Shown: in pieces, positions 32,816 to 41,236 of the stretch
Layout of the letters: each line of letters begins with the position of its first letter
Numbering within the stretch: position 1 is the stretch's first letter
Assembly (NCBI GenBank): GCA_035642125.1
Contig: DASQSZ010000413.1
Coordinates: 1-53,427, forward strand
DNA: 53,427 nucleotides
DNA from: CALAED01 sp937891035
GTDB lineage: Bacteria; Actinomycetota; Actinomycetes; Streptosporangiales; Streptosporangiaceae
Direction: 5' to 3'
Program-made: the position numbers and the translations under genes
The notes under the pieces: generated by a model
Told to the model about the DNA's origin: nothing
Database searches by the model: none
Seen by the model: only the letters and a program-made list of their open reading frames with translations

Positions 32816-33865
32816 TCAGCCGCACTTGACGCCGGCCTGCCGCCAGGTGTCCGCGTCGACCATCTTGGTGGGGGCGAACACCTCCGACGGCATGGCCTTG
32901 CCGTTCTTGAGCTTGTCGTAGATCGTCTGGACGGCCAGCCCACCGACGTCGTAGCCGTTGATGAACAGAGCCGCGCGCATGCCGGTGGTCTTGCCGGACT
33001 TCCAGTCCTTGCAGGCGAGGTTGGCGCCGAGGCCGACGCCGATGATGTTGGCGGCCGGGATTCCGCTGTTTTGCAACGCGGTCACCCCGCCCGAGACGTT
33101 CTCGTCGTTGCAGCCCCACACGATCCAGTTCTTGACCGACCGGTTGGCGGTGATGGTGGCCGCCACCTTGTTCTGCGCGTCCGGCGGGGTGTTGTCGGTG
33201 CCGACCTTGATGACCCGCACCTGCTGGCCCGCGGTCTGGTCGAAGGCCTGTTGCGCCGCGACCACGCGGTCGGTGCAGACGGTGATGTCCTGCTTCCACG
33301 CCGCGATGATCCGGGTCTCGGAGGCCTTCCAGCCGGCCTTCTTGAACTCCTCACCGGCGCGTTTGCCGACCTCCGTGCCCATCTGCCGGCCGCTGAAGCC
33401 GACCCGCGGAACGAGCTGACCCGGGTCGCACGATGCCGGGTCCGGCTTGTTCGTGCAGATCTGGTCATCGGAGGTGAGCAGCGTGACACCGGCGTCCTGG
33501 ACGGTCCGCACCACCTGCGGCCCGACCGCGGGGTCGGGGACGACGATGATGATTCCGTTGGCCTTCTGCGCCACCGCTGTCTGCACCTGGCTCACCGCTT
33601 CGTTGGCGTCGTTGCCCAGGTCCACGACCTTGAGGTCGACGCCGAGCTGTCTGGCCTTGGCGCGGGCGCCGGCCGCCTCCGCGACGAAGTACTCCTGGTC
33701 GCCTTGTTTTTGCAGGTAGACGAGGGAGACCTTGCCGGTCACCCGCTCTTCGTCGCCGCCCGCGACGGACTCCTTGCCGGAGGAGCAGGCGGTCGCGCAG
33801 ATGGCGACGGCGGCCCCGACCGCGACGAGGGTGCCCCGCCGCGCGCGCTTCCCGGTGGTGAACAT
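32816..33865 (-). CDS. Sugar-binding lipoprotein, AraF-like
   Basis: 349 residues. ATG 33865 has GGAGG 7 nt upstream. The signal peptide (KRARRGTLVAVGAAVAICATAC) ends in a lipobox-like ATAC, so the mature protein is probably lipid-anchored on Cys. Periplasmic-binding fold: VSLVYLQKQGDQEYFVAEAAG, GIIIVVPDPAVGPQVV, LLTSDDQI, WIVWGCNDENVSGGVTAL, ADTWRQAGVKCG. Layout and the xDDQ and GxNDxxVxGGVxA motifs resemble E. coli AraF, which binds L-arabinose and D-galactose. Four Cys residues (CTNKPDPASC) suggest a disulphide. Nine nt separate it from the ATPase gene. Confidence 0.9.
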   Translation of the reverse strand: MFTTGKRARRGTLVAVGAAVAICATACSSGKESVAGGDEERVTGKVSLVYLQKQGDQEYFVAEAAGARAKARQLGVDLKVVDLGNDANEAVSQVQTAVAQKANGIIIVVPDPAVGPQVVRTVQDAGVTLLTSDDQICTNKPDPASCDPGQLVPRVGFSGRQMGTEVGKRAGEEFKKAGWKASETRIIAAWKQDITVCTDRVVAAQQAFDQTAGQQVRVIKVGTDNTPPDAQNKVAATITANRSVKNWIVWGCNDENVSGGVTALQNSGIPAANIIGVGLGANLACKDWKSGKTTGMRAALFINGYDVGGLAVQTIYDKLKNGKAMPSEVFAPTKMVDADTWRQAGVKCG

Positions 33866-33955
33866 GACTGGACCTCCGTGACGGGTGGGGTGCGAAGGAA
33901 CCGTACGGCCGTGTGACACCACACCATGTCCGAAGATCGACACGCAGACAAGATC

Positions 33956-33982
33956 TATTCATAAGAAAATCAAATATGAATA
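33956..33982. promoter_or_regulatory. AT-rich palindrome upstream of the sugar importer operon
   Basis: TATTCATA (33956-33963) and TATGAATA (33975-33982) are perfect 8-bp inverted arms around an 11-bp A-rich spacer, centre 104 nt upstream of the binding-protein ATG. In DNA of this GC content such a stretch is very unusual by chance. Likely operator and promoter; the FadR-type regulator or a second regulator may bind. Confidence 0.6.
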
Positions 33983-34162
33983 CAGCACCGGACCTGTGGG
34001 CGCGCCGGGACGCCGCCCCAGGTCGGGAGCAGCGGATCAGGCGAGCCCGGGGCGGATCAGCGGGACGCGGCTGGATCAGAGGGAGGCCGGTGGATCAGGG
34101 GAGGCCGGGGGAGTCCGTCCACTCCCACACGCGACGGCTGCCCGGCCCGGTTCTCGCGGCGA

Positions 34163-35239
34163 CTACCTCGGGTCTGGGATCCGAGGCTGGGTGGTTGTCG
34201 TGTCGCGCTTTCCGCGCGGCACGATGCCGTAGCGGATGAGGCTGTCGGCGGCGGCGATGATGGCCGCCTCGGCCGGGCGCGGGCTCCAGCCGAGTTCTCG
34301 CTTGGCCTTGTCCGCGCTGACCAGCATGGGGACGTCGTAGTAGGTCAGGGCCAACCGGATGGTGGCGTCGAACCGCGCGCCGATCCACGTCAGCCAGTAC
34401 GGCAGCGTACGGGTCGGGACCCGGTAACCGCGGGGGCCGAACTCGGCGGCGAGGACCTCGGCGATCTCGCCCAGCCACAGGGTCGACGCGGCGCAGATGT
34501 ACCGGTTGCCGGCGGCGGCCGGCGTTTCCATGGCGAGCCGGTGCGCGGCGGCCACGTCGCGGACGTCGACGACGGCGAAGCTGAGGCGAGGAACGCCCGG
34601 AAGCCATCGGGCCAGCAACTGGCGGACGGCCTCCATCGAGGTCGCGTGCTGGGCGCGCAACAGCGGGCCGACGACCATGCCGGGATTGATGGTCACCAGC
34701 TCCAGGTCCCGGTCGGCGGCGAACTCCCAGGCCGCCCGCTCCGCGAGCGTCTTGCTCTTGGGGTAGGGGGCGATGCGGTCGACGTTGGACCAGTCGGCCT
34801 CGGTGCGGACCTGATCGCCGTGCCCCTGCCCGTGCCGATGCCCGTTCACGATCGCGTCCATCGATGAGGTCAGCACCACCCGGCGGACGGTGCCGGCGTC
34901 CGCCGCCGCCCGCAACACCCGCAGCGTTCCATCGACGGCGGGCCGGATCAGTTCGTTCTCGTTCTTGGGCACGCCCGCCGGGACCGGCGAGGCCAGGTGC
35001 AAGACGCCATCGCAGCCGGCGACCGCCGCGGCCCAGCCCGCGTCGGAGTCGAGGCGGGCCGCGACGAATTCCAGCGAGCCTCCCGTTTGATCGGCGATCG
35101 CGCGGAGGTGCGCGACGTCGGCCGTGCGCGGATCGCGGACCGTGCCGCGTACGGCGTACCCATGCTGGAGCAGTTCGCTGACGCAGTGTCCGGCGATGAA
35201 CCCCGTGGCCCCGGTGACCAGAATCCTGCGCTCCGCCAC
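34163..35239 (-). CDS. NAD(P)-dependent epimerase/reductase (dihydroflavonol-reductase-like extended SDR)
   Basis: 358 residues. Nucleotide-binding motif ILVTGATGFIAGHCVSELLQ, Asp-rich VLHLASPVP, catalytic SSMDAI and YPKSK. LELVTINPGMVVGPLL and VVDVRDVAAAHRLAME are typical of the DFR/aldehyde-reductase branch, which reduces ketones or aldehydes using NADPH. The C-terminal 20 residues are polar and likely disordered. It lies between the importer operon and the amidohydrolase gene, read the same way; a near-palindrome precedes it. The substrate cannot be named; a role in the sugar pathway is only inferred. Confidence 0.85.
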   Translation of the reverse strand: MAERRILVTGATGFIAGHCVSELLQHGYAVRGTVRDPRTADVAHLRAIADQTGGSLEFVAARLDSDAGWAAAVAGCDGVLHLASPVPAGVPKNENELIRPAVDGTLRVLRAAADAGTVRRVVLTSSMDAIVNGHRHGQGHGDQVRTEADWSNVDRIAPYPKSKTLAERAAWEFAADRDLELVTINPGMVVGPLLRAQHATSMEAVRQLLARWLPGVPRLSFAVVDVRDVAAAHRLAMETPAAAGNRYICAASTLWLGEIAEVLAAEFGPRGYRVPTRTLPYWLTWIGARFDATIRLALTYYDVPMLVSADKAKRELGWSPRPAEAAIIAAADSLIRYGIVPRGKRDTTTTQPRIPDPR

Positions 35240-35271
35240 GCCGCCCGCCTCTCGTGAGGTACTACAAGCTC

Positions 35272-35286
35272 TATACGTCGCATAGC
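35272..35286. promoter_or_regulatory. Near-palindrome upstream of the epimerase gene
   Basis: CTATACGTCGCATAG has 7-nt arms with one mismatch around a central T, 33-47 nt before the epimerase start codon, followed by AT-rich CAATTTATTCA. Possible operator. Confidence 0.4.
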
Positions 35287-35379
35287 AATTTATTCACTGA
35301 ACGCCTCGCGCGGCGCGGTTTCCGGGCATTGGATGGCGCTCGGGCGGGCGTTCTCGCCGTCGCCTACGGGGGGTGGGCG

Positions 35380-37167
35380 TCAACGCGTCACGAGCGCACC
35401 GGTGTTGTGGATGATCTTGCCGTTGACAATGGTCAGGACCGAGCTGAGCCGCTTGATCTCGTTCTCCGGCACGGAGAAGTAGTCGCGGTCCAGCACGACC
35501 AGATCGGCCAGCTTGCCTTCCTCGATCGAGCCGAGCTCGTCCTCCGCGCGAAGGAACCAGGCGTTCTCCCTGGTGAAGGCGCGCAGCGCCTCCTGTCGCG
35601 TGATCTGCTGCCCGGGGTTGATCAGCTGGCCCAGGGCGTTGACGCCGGTGACCGCGTACTGCATGTGCGGCCACGGGGTCATGGTCGAGATGTGTACGCC
35701 GTCGCCCTCGATGCCGGCCTTGACGCCGTGGTCGAGGATCGTCCTGAACGGCGCGCCGCCCGCGCCCGGCGTCCCGGTGATCCAGGTGAACGCGCGCATG
35801 GCCACCCCGGCGCCCAGCGCGTGCAGCCGGTCGAGGAGGTCCTCGGTCACGACCGGGACGTGGTGGACGATGTAGCGGTCACCGTTGATGCCGAACTCGG
35901 CGTCAACCTTCTCCCACGCGGAGACGACCTGGGTCAGCTCGTTGAGGTTGGCGACGGCGTTCTCGTTGCGCCAGCCGGCCTGGGCGACCAGCCGCTGCGC
36001 CTCGAACCACACGTCGCCCGCCGATATCGGCGCGGCCCACTCGCCGATGCCGCCGGTCCGCTGCATGTCGTCGCCGAAGAAGGTGAACTGGTTCCGCAGC
36101 CGTTCTCGCAGCTCTGGCAGCTGTGGGTCGTTTTGGTTGTGAAGGAAGTTGAACTCCATGCGAATGGTCGTCTCGCCATTCGCGTGCAGCCGCAGCAGCG
36201 GGTCGTACATCCGGTAGTGGTCGAGGTTGGACAGCAGCTGACCGGGGTGCAGCGGCCCGGGCGTCGGGAAGAGCACCTTGTCGCTGTGCGCGGTCAGGCC
36301 GACGCGGGCGGAGTACGCCATCATGTCCCGGCTGCTGCGCAGCTTGTCGTCGAACGTCTGCAGGCTGCGCAGGACGTACAGCGCGGTCGTCGCCGGCGTC
36401 ACGGCACCGAACGCGCCGGCGGCGATGAACCCGTTGTCCGCCACGTTGATCTTGACGGCGTCCGGGTGCGGGAGCGGCCCGTCGTCGACGCCGTCGAAGA
36501 ACCGCCTGCCGGTGCTGTTCGTGATGGCCGGGCCGGTGAAGTTCTGGTAGAGCAGCACGGGCCGGTCCGGCACGGCGTCGTCGAGTTCGGCGCGGGTCGG
36601 CAGTCGGCGTTCGGCCCATTGGTTCGGGTGCCAGCCGCCGAGCGCGGTGATCCACTGGCCGTCCGGGACGTCGGGGCGGCGGGCGGCCAGCAGCTCCTGG
36701 ACGTCCGCGATGGATTCGGCCCGCTCGACGCCGGCGACATGGAACCCGGGCCGATTCGCCAGGCTCACCGAGTGGATGTGGCTTTCGATGACCCCGGGGA
36801 TCGCCGTACGACCGCCCAGGTCGATGGTTGTGGCCGGCCCGCCGCCGCCGCTGCCGCTGCCGCCGCCCGGCCCCACGGCGGCGAACCGGCCACGCTCGAT
36901 AAAGACTGAGGAGACGACGCGGTCGCGCCGGTCCATCGTGTGGATCTTCCCGTTGACCAGCCGGATGCGTTCGCCCGGCCGGCCGTCACCGTCACGGTCG
37001 CCCCGCTCCTTTGCCGCGCGATCGGCCGCGCTCGCCGGTCCTGCGGTCAGTCCGCCGAGCGCCAGGGCGGCCCCCGCCCCGGCTCCGGTCGCGAAGACGC
37101 TCCGGCGGGAGATGCCCTCGGCCGGCTTGCGCTCGCGGCCGTCGCCGGGACTGGGACTGGGGCTCAT
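35380..37167 (-). CDS. Tat-exported amidohydrolase (Amidohydro_3 family)
   Basis: 595 residues. The Tat signal is at about 18-50 (GISRRSVFATGAGAGAALALGGLTAGPASA). The metal-dependent hydrolase fold follows: RLVNGKIHTMDRRDRVVSSVFIERGRFAAVG, TAIPGVIESHIHSVSL (HxH ligands), YQNFTGPAITNS, VHHVPV, GDGVHISTMTPWPHMQYAVTGVNALGQ, and the C-terminal IEEGKLADLVVLDRDYF. The usual metal-bridging Lys/Glu region is near VKINVADNG. Substrate unknown; relatives act on N-substituted amides or cyclic ureides. ATG 37167 is preferred to an upstream in-frame start. First gene of the leftward cluster, divergent from the NACHT gene. Confidence 0.85.
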   Translation of the reverse strand: MSPSPSPGDGRERKPAEGISRRSVFATGAGAGAALALGGLTAGPASAADRAAKERGDRDGDGRPGERIRLVNGKIHTMDRRDRVVSSVFIERGRFAAVGPGGGSGSGGGGPATTIDLGGRTAIPGVIESHIHSVSLANRPGFHVAGVERAESIADVQELLAARRPDVPDGQWITALGGWHPNQWAERRLPTRAELDDAVPDRPVLLYQNFTGPAITNSTGRRFFDGVDDGPLPHPDAVKINVADNGFIAAGAFGAVTPATTALYVLRSLQTFDDKLRSSRDMMAYSARVGLTAHSDKVLFPTPGPLHPGQLLSNLDHYRMYDPLLRLHANGETTIRMEFNFLHNQNDPQLPELRERLRNQFTFFGDDMQRTGGIGEWAAPISAGDVWFEAQRLVAQAGWRNENAVANLNELTQVVSAWEKVDAEFGINGDRYIVHHVPVVTEDLLDRLHALGAGVAMRAFTWITGTPGAGGAPFRTILDHGVKAGIEGDGVHISTMTPWPHMQYAVTGVNALGQLINPGQQITRQEALRAFTRENAWFLRAEDELGSIEEGKLADLVVLDRDYFSVPENEIKRLSSVLTIVNGKIIHNTGALVTR

Positions 37168-37238
37168 CGATCGACACCGCCTTCCCACGGTGGTCCGTAC
37201 AGGAATGGGTGTGCCTCCATGGCGGGTAAAGGCTCACC

Positions 37239-37251
37239 GAACATGATGTTC
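37239..37251. promoter_or_regulatory. Perfect 13-bp palindrome between amidohydrolase and NACHT genes
   Basis: GAACATGATGTTC has 6-bp arms around one G, followed by AACATCGCTGTACAAATCAA, in the 254-bp divergent control region. It lies 72 nt from the amidohydrolase start. Probable binding site for a dimeric regulator. Confidence 0.45.
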
Positions 37252-37421
37252 AACATCGCTGTACAAATCAATCGTTACTGGACACCTTTGTGTGCACGGG
37301 TGGGCGCGCGGACCATCCGCGATGGGCTCACCGCACGACGATGTGTCGGAACTGACCCGCTTTGTCAAGAGTCGTAGTCAGGAGAGACCATCCGTACGGC
37401 GCGTGTTCGGAGGTGAGCGGG

Positions 37422-40400
37422 GTGACCACGGCGGACGCGTTACATCAGACGATCGTCTGCGTGGACGTCGAGCGGTTCGGTGCCTCGGACCGGAGAGACT
37501 TCCATCGCCTCGACGTGCGGGCGGGCTTGTACAAGGCGGTGCGCGCGGCGCTCGCCCGGTCCGGGGTCTCCTGGGACGCCTGCGAGGACGCGGATCGGGG
37601 CGACGGGGTGCTGTTGATCGTGGCTCCGCACGTCCCGACGAGCCGCCTGGTCATACGGTTCCCGCGGGCGCTCGCCGAAGAGCTCGACGAACACAACCGG
37701 ACCGCCGATCCCCAGACCGCCTTCCGGCTCCGCGTGGCCGTTCACGCGGGAGAACTCGTGCACGACGACAAGGGTGTGGTCGGCGCGGCCGTGAACTTCA
37801 CCTTCCGGTTGCTGGACGCCGACGCGGCGCGGGCGGCGCTGCGCGGCTCGCCGGGGAACCTCGTGCTGATTACGTCGGATCGGGTGTTCGAGGAGATCGT
37901 CCAGCAGCACCGCGACGGGGATCCGGCGGCCTATCGGCGGGTCAGGGTGGCGGAGAAGGAGACCACGACCGACGCCTGGATCTGCCGGCCGGACGCGCCG
38001 TACCCTCCAGGCCCCGACCGCGGGTCGCAGTTCGACGACCGGCCGCTGCGTCACCGGGAGTTCGAGCGCGACTATCTCGCCCACGTCGCCCGCACGCTGG
38101 ACACGCTAGAGCTGTTCGGCGTGGCCAGGGGCCGAGTCTCGCGCGGCTACACCTATGCGGACGCCTACATACGGCTCGCCGTCGCGCGCGCGGACCGGCA
38201 GCGCGCCGCCGCCGATGAGGAGCTGACTGGAGCCGGCCTTGACGTGCTGACCGCGTTCGAAGAAACCCCGCGGGTGCTGCTGCGCGGCGGCGCCGGCGCC
38301 GGAAAGACGACCTTGATGCGCTGGCTGGCCGCGGTCGTCGCCGATGACTCGGGTGAGGAGGTCACCGGTCGCGGGTGGCGCGGCGCGGTCCCGTTCTTCC
38401 TCCCCCTGCGGCGGGTGGCCGAGACCGAGCTGTTCGTCCCGGAGGAACTCCTGCGGGTCATCTGGGACACGATGGCCGACCGGGCCCCGGCCGGCTGGGC
38501 GACCGCCCTGTTCCGCAACGGGCGGGCGCTGCTGCTGGTGGACGGGATCGACGAGGTGCCGAGCGCGCGGCGCGCCGAGGTGCGGGACCGGCTGAAGGCG
38601 CTGGTTTCGACATACCCCAAAGCCCGTTGCGTGGTGACGACCCGGCCGTTCGCCGTCGCTGAGGACTGGCTGGAAGGTGCCGGGTTCGTCCAGTACGACC
38701 TGTTGCCGATGAGCGCCAACTCCACCCGCGACTTTCTGTCCCGCTGGCATGCCGTCGCCGCCGAGAACGAAGGTGACGAGGCGACGCGGCGCTGGCTGCG
38801 CGAGTGCGAGGAACGGCTGGCCGGTTTGCTGTCGGCCCGACCGGAGCTGCGCCGGCTCGCGGCGACCCCGTTGCTGTGCGGCCTGCTGTGCGCGCTGCAT
38901 CAAGACCGCAACATGCATCTGCCGCAGGATCGCAAGAGCCTGTACGACGCCGCCCTCGACCTGCTGCTCGTCCGCTGGGACGAGCAGCGAGAGCTGCGCC
39001 CGGGCGAGCCGTCGCTCAGCAAGGAGGAGCTCTTGGTGCTCCTGCAGCGGTTCGCGTATTCGTTCGTCGAGGATCAGCGCGTCCTGCTGGATCGCCGGGA
39101 GGCGACGCCGCGCATCAATGACGGCATGCACGGACTGCGCTCGCAGGCCGTCGACCCGGGCGCCGTCTTGCAGCACATCTTGGAACGAACCGGATTGCTG
39201 CGCGAGCCGTACCGCGACCAGATCCAGTTCGTGCACCGCACCTTCCGTGACTATCTGGCCGCCAAAGAGATCGTCGAGGCGGGCGACTTGGACCTCCTCG
39301 TCGAGCACGCGCATCAAGACGACTGGCATGACGTCGTGGTGATGGCCGTCGCGCACGCCCGGCCCCGGGAGCGCGACCGGATCCTGCGCGGCCTGCTGGG
39401 CGGCAATGCCGCGGCGGACGAGGACGACCGGGTGCGCGACCGGCTGCGGCTGGTGGCCGCCACCTGCCTGGGGCAGGCGGATGTGGTGGGCGACGACGAG
39501 GTGCGCGACCTGGTTCAGCGGGCCGCCGCCAGGCTCATTCCGCCGCACACCGCCGAGGCGGCGGACTGGCTGGCCAGGGCCGGGTCATTCGTGCTTGAGC
39601 TGTTGCCGGGTCCGGAGGGTCTTTCGGACGCGCAGGCCGCGTACGTCGTCCGCACCGCAGCCATGATCGGCGGTGAGCAGGCGCGCGAGACGATCGCCAG
39701 GTTCACCAGCGTCGAGGAATCGGTGGTGATCGACGAGCTACTCCGGGCGTGGCGGCTGTCGGAGAACCCGGCGGACTACGCGCGCGCCGTGCTCGCCGAG
39801 GTCGATTTCGGCGATCGGCTCCTCGACGTCCGCAGCCGCCGCCGGGCCGAGCAGCTGAAGTACCTGAACCGGCTGACCAACGTGCAGTTCAGGGGCGATC
39901 TGACCCCGCTCGACTCGCTCGCCGCGATTCCCAATCTGCGGCGCCTGAGCCTGATGGCCAACGAGGTGCTGCGGGACCTGTCGCCGCTCACCGGGTGCCG
40001 GTCGCTGCGGACGCTGGCGCTGACCAGATGCCCGCTGGTGGAGAACTTCGCGCCGCTGGCCGGGGGCTCCGTCGAAGAGCTTGAGCTGCACCAGATGACG
40101 CGGGTGCGGTTTGGCACGTTGAGCGGAGTGCGGTTGCGTGGCCTGCGCGTGCGGGACCGCACGTTGGCCGGCGGTCTGCATCCGCTGCCCGCCGACCTGC
40201 CGTTGCGTGCGCTCGCGGTCGTCAACCGAGCCGAGGAGCGCAATCTGCGCGGCATCGAACGCTGGCCCGGCCTGGAACGGGTGTCCGTCTTCGGCGTCCC
40301 CGACGCGGATGAGGTGGCCGCCCTCGCCGCGCTGCCGAACCTCCGGCGGCTCCGTGTGCGCGAGCCGAAGTCGGCGGGTGACCTCGCTCGCCTCGAGCCG

Positions 40401-40529
40401 CTCGCCTCTCTTCGGGAACTCACCCTCACCCCGGGCCAGGGCCCGTTCGCCGCGGACCAGATGCGCGCCGCCGTTCGGCGGGTGCTCCCCGACGTCACCG
40501 TCCACATCACCTCGCCAGGAACGATGTAG
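37422..40529 (+). CDS. NLR-like protein: class III cyclase-like domain, NACHT ATPase, leucine-rich repeats
   Basis: 1035 residues from GTG 37422 (GGAGG 8 nt upstream). Residues about 8-200 resemble a class III nucleotidyl cyclase: metal Asp15 in VCVDVERFG, Asp61 in DRGDGVLLIVAP, and the Asn125-x-x-x-Arg129 pair in GAAVNFTFRL. The purine-selecting positions are not the usual Lys or Glu. The NACHT domain follows: Walker A RGGAGAGKTTLMRWLA (about 289-300), Walker B LLLVDGIDEVPSARR (about 370), CVVTTRPF, and FVHRTFRDYLAAKEIVE at the end of the helical part. Residues about 820-1010 are leucine-rich repeats (LAAIPNLRRLSLMANEVL, LTGCRSLRTLALTRC, LAALPNLRRLRVREP). Bacterial NACHT proteins can defend against phage by sensing infection and triggering an effector; here the cyclase-like domain takes the effector or signalling position. 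That role is inferred. Confidence 0.9.
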   Translation: MTTADALHQTIVCVDVERFGASDRRDFHRLDVRAGLYKAVRAALARSGVSWDACEDADRGDGVLLIVAPHVPTSRLVIRFPRALAEELDEHNRTADPQTAFRLRVAVHAGELVHDDKGVVGAAVNFTFRLLDADAARAALRGSPGNLVLITSDRVFEEIVQQHRDGDPAAYRRVRVAEKETTTDAWICRPDAPYPPGPDRGSQFDDRPLRHREFERDYLAHVARTLDTLELFGVARGRVSRGYTYADAYIRLAVARADRQRAAADEELTGAGLDVLTAFEETPRVLLRGGAGAGKTTLMRWLAAVVADDSGEEVTGRGWRGAVPFFLPLRRVAETELFVPEELLRVIWDTMADRAPAGWATALFRNGRALLLVDGIDEVPSARRAEVRDRLKALVSTYPKARCVVTTRPFAVAEDWLEGAGFVQYDLLPMSANSTRDFLSRWHAVAAENEGDEATRRWLRECEERLAGLLSARPELRRLAATPLLCGLLCALHQDRNMHLPQDRKSLYDAALDLLLVRWDEQRELRPGEPSLSKEELLVLLQRFAYSFVEDQRVLLDRREATPRINDGMHGLRSQAVDPGAVLQHILERTGLLREPYRDQIQFVHRTFRDYLAAKEIVEAGDLDLLVEHAHQDDWHDVVVMAVAHARPRERDRILRGLLGGNAAADEDDRVRDRLRLVAATCLGQADVVGDDEVRDLVQRAAARLIPPHTAEAADWLARAGSFVLELLPGPEGLSDAQAAYVVRTAAMIGGEQARETIARFTSVEESVVIDELLRAWRLSENPADYARAVLAEVDFGDRLLDVRSRRRAEQLKYLNRLTNVQFRGDLTPLDSLAAIPNLRRLSLMANEVLRDLSPLTGCRSLRTLALTRCPLVENFAPLAGGSVEELELHQMTRVRFGTLSGVRLRGLRVRDRTLAGGLHPLPADLPLRALAVVNRAEERNLRGIERWPGLERVSVFGVPDADEVAALAALPNLRRLRVREPKSAGDLARLEPLASLRELTLTPGQGPFAADQMRAAVRRVLPDVTVHITSPGTM

Positions 40530-40739
40530 ACGATTCGCCCCGTCCGTGCGCAGCACGAGTGGCTCGGCGGATAGGCCGGCGCGGCCGGGGCGTCTTCGAT
40601 CATCCGGCGTGGCGGCGGGCGACGGCGCTGGTCGCGGCCTACCGCCACACCGAGGCCTTCGCGGGCGACTCCAGCGGCTCATCCACGCCTTCGCCGACTC
40701 CGCCACGCCCCGCCGCGACCTCGACGCAGGTTAAGAAAG

Positions 40740-40786
40740 TTTGACATCGTGTCCACATCGCTTTACATTGCCCGGGAGATGTCAAA
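40740..40786 (+). promoter_or_regulatory. Promoter overlapped by a perfect inverted repeat
   Basis: TTGACA (40741-40746), 17-bp gap, TACATT (40764-40769): a good vegetative promoter for the operon starting at 40811. Inverted arms TTTGACAT (40740-40747) and ATGTCAAA (40779-40786) bracket it, with extra CACATCG copies inside and after. A repressor here would block RNA polymerase; the XRE protein encoded in the operon is the obvious candidate. Confidence 0.7.
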
Positions 40787-40810
40787 TTTGTTTCACATCG
40801 GGAGCGGGAC

Positions 40811-41236
40811 GTGGCGTACGAAGAAAAGCGGGCGTGGATCATGCTGGTCGTCTCGGTATGCGCGTACGCGGCGTACCTGATCATCATCGTGGGGCGGGCC
40901 GGCCCGACGCCGCTCGCCGAGCTGTCATATGAGTCGACGCTGCTATGGAGCATCGGCGTCGCGATCGCGGTGCAGATCGGGCTCGGCGTCATCGCCGGGC
41001 TCGGCTCGCCGAAGGCCAGGAAGAAGGATCAGCGCGACCGGGAGATCGGCCGGCTGAGTGAGTACATCGGCCAGTCGTTCGTCGTCATCGGCGGGGTGGC
41101 GGCGCTGCTCATGGCGCTGGCCGAGCTCGACTACTTCTGGATCGCGAACGTGATCTACCTGACGTTCGTCTTGTCGGCGGCCCTCGGTTCCGTGGCCAAG
41201 ATCTTCGCCTACCGCCGGGGCTTCCAGTCATGGTGA
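40811..41236 (+). CDS. Four-helix membrane protein paired with an XRE regulator
   Basis: 141 residues with four hydrophobic helices (about 8-27, 43-64, 86-104, 110-130) and a charged central loop (SPKARKKDQRDREIGRLSEY). GTG 40811 has GGAG upstream. Small membrane proteins of this layout often sit directly before a short YozG-like HTH gene; such pairs act as modulator and regulator, the membrane protein perhaps sequestering the repressor. Overlaps that HTH gene by 7 nt. First gene of a three-gene operon. Confidence 0.75.
   Translation: MAYEEKRAWIMLVVSVCAYAAYLIIIVGRAGPTPLAELSYESTLLWSIGVAIAVQIGLGVIAGLGSPKARKKDQRDREIGRLSEYIGQSFVVIGGVAALLMALAELDYFWIANVIYLTFVLSAALGSVAKIFAYRRGFQSW

Noticed and set aside
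30100..33916. Long + strand frames opposite the ABC importer genes
   Set aside because: The permease, ATPase and binding protein on the reverse strand show full sets of family motifs; the opposite frames are His/Asp/Gln/Arg-rich shadows.
40559..40744. 61-residue + frame after the NACHT gene
   Set aside because: Low-complexity C-terminus, no ribosome site, and it ends inside the promoter of the next operon.
40811..41236. The membrane protein after the cyclase-NACHT gene as a Pycsar-type effector
   Set aside because: It has its own promoter and overlaps an XRE gene, a common modulator-regulator pair; it has no cyclic-nucleotide-binding domain.
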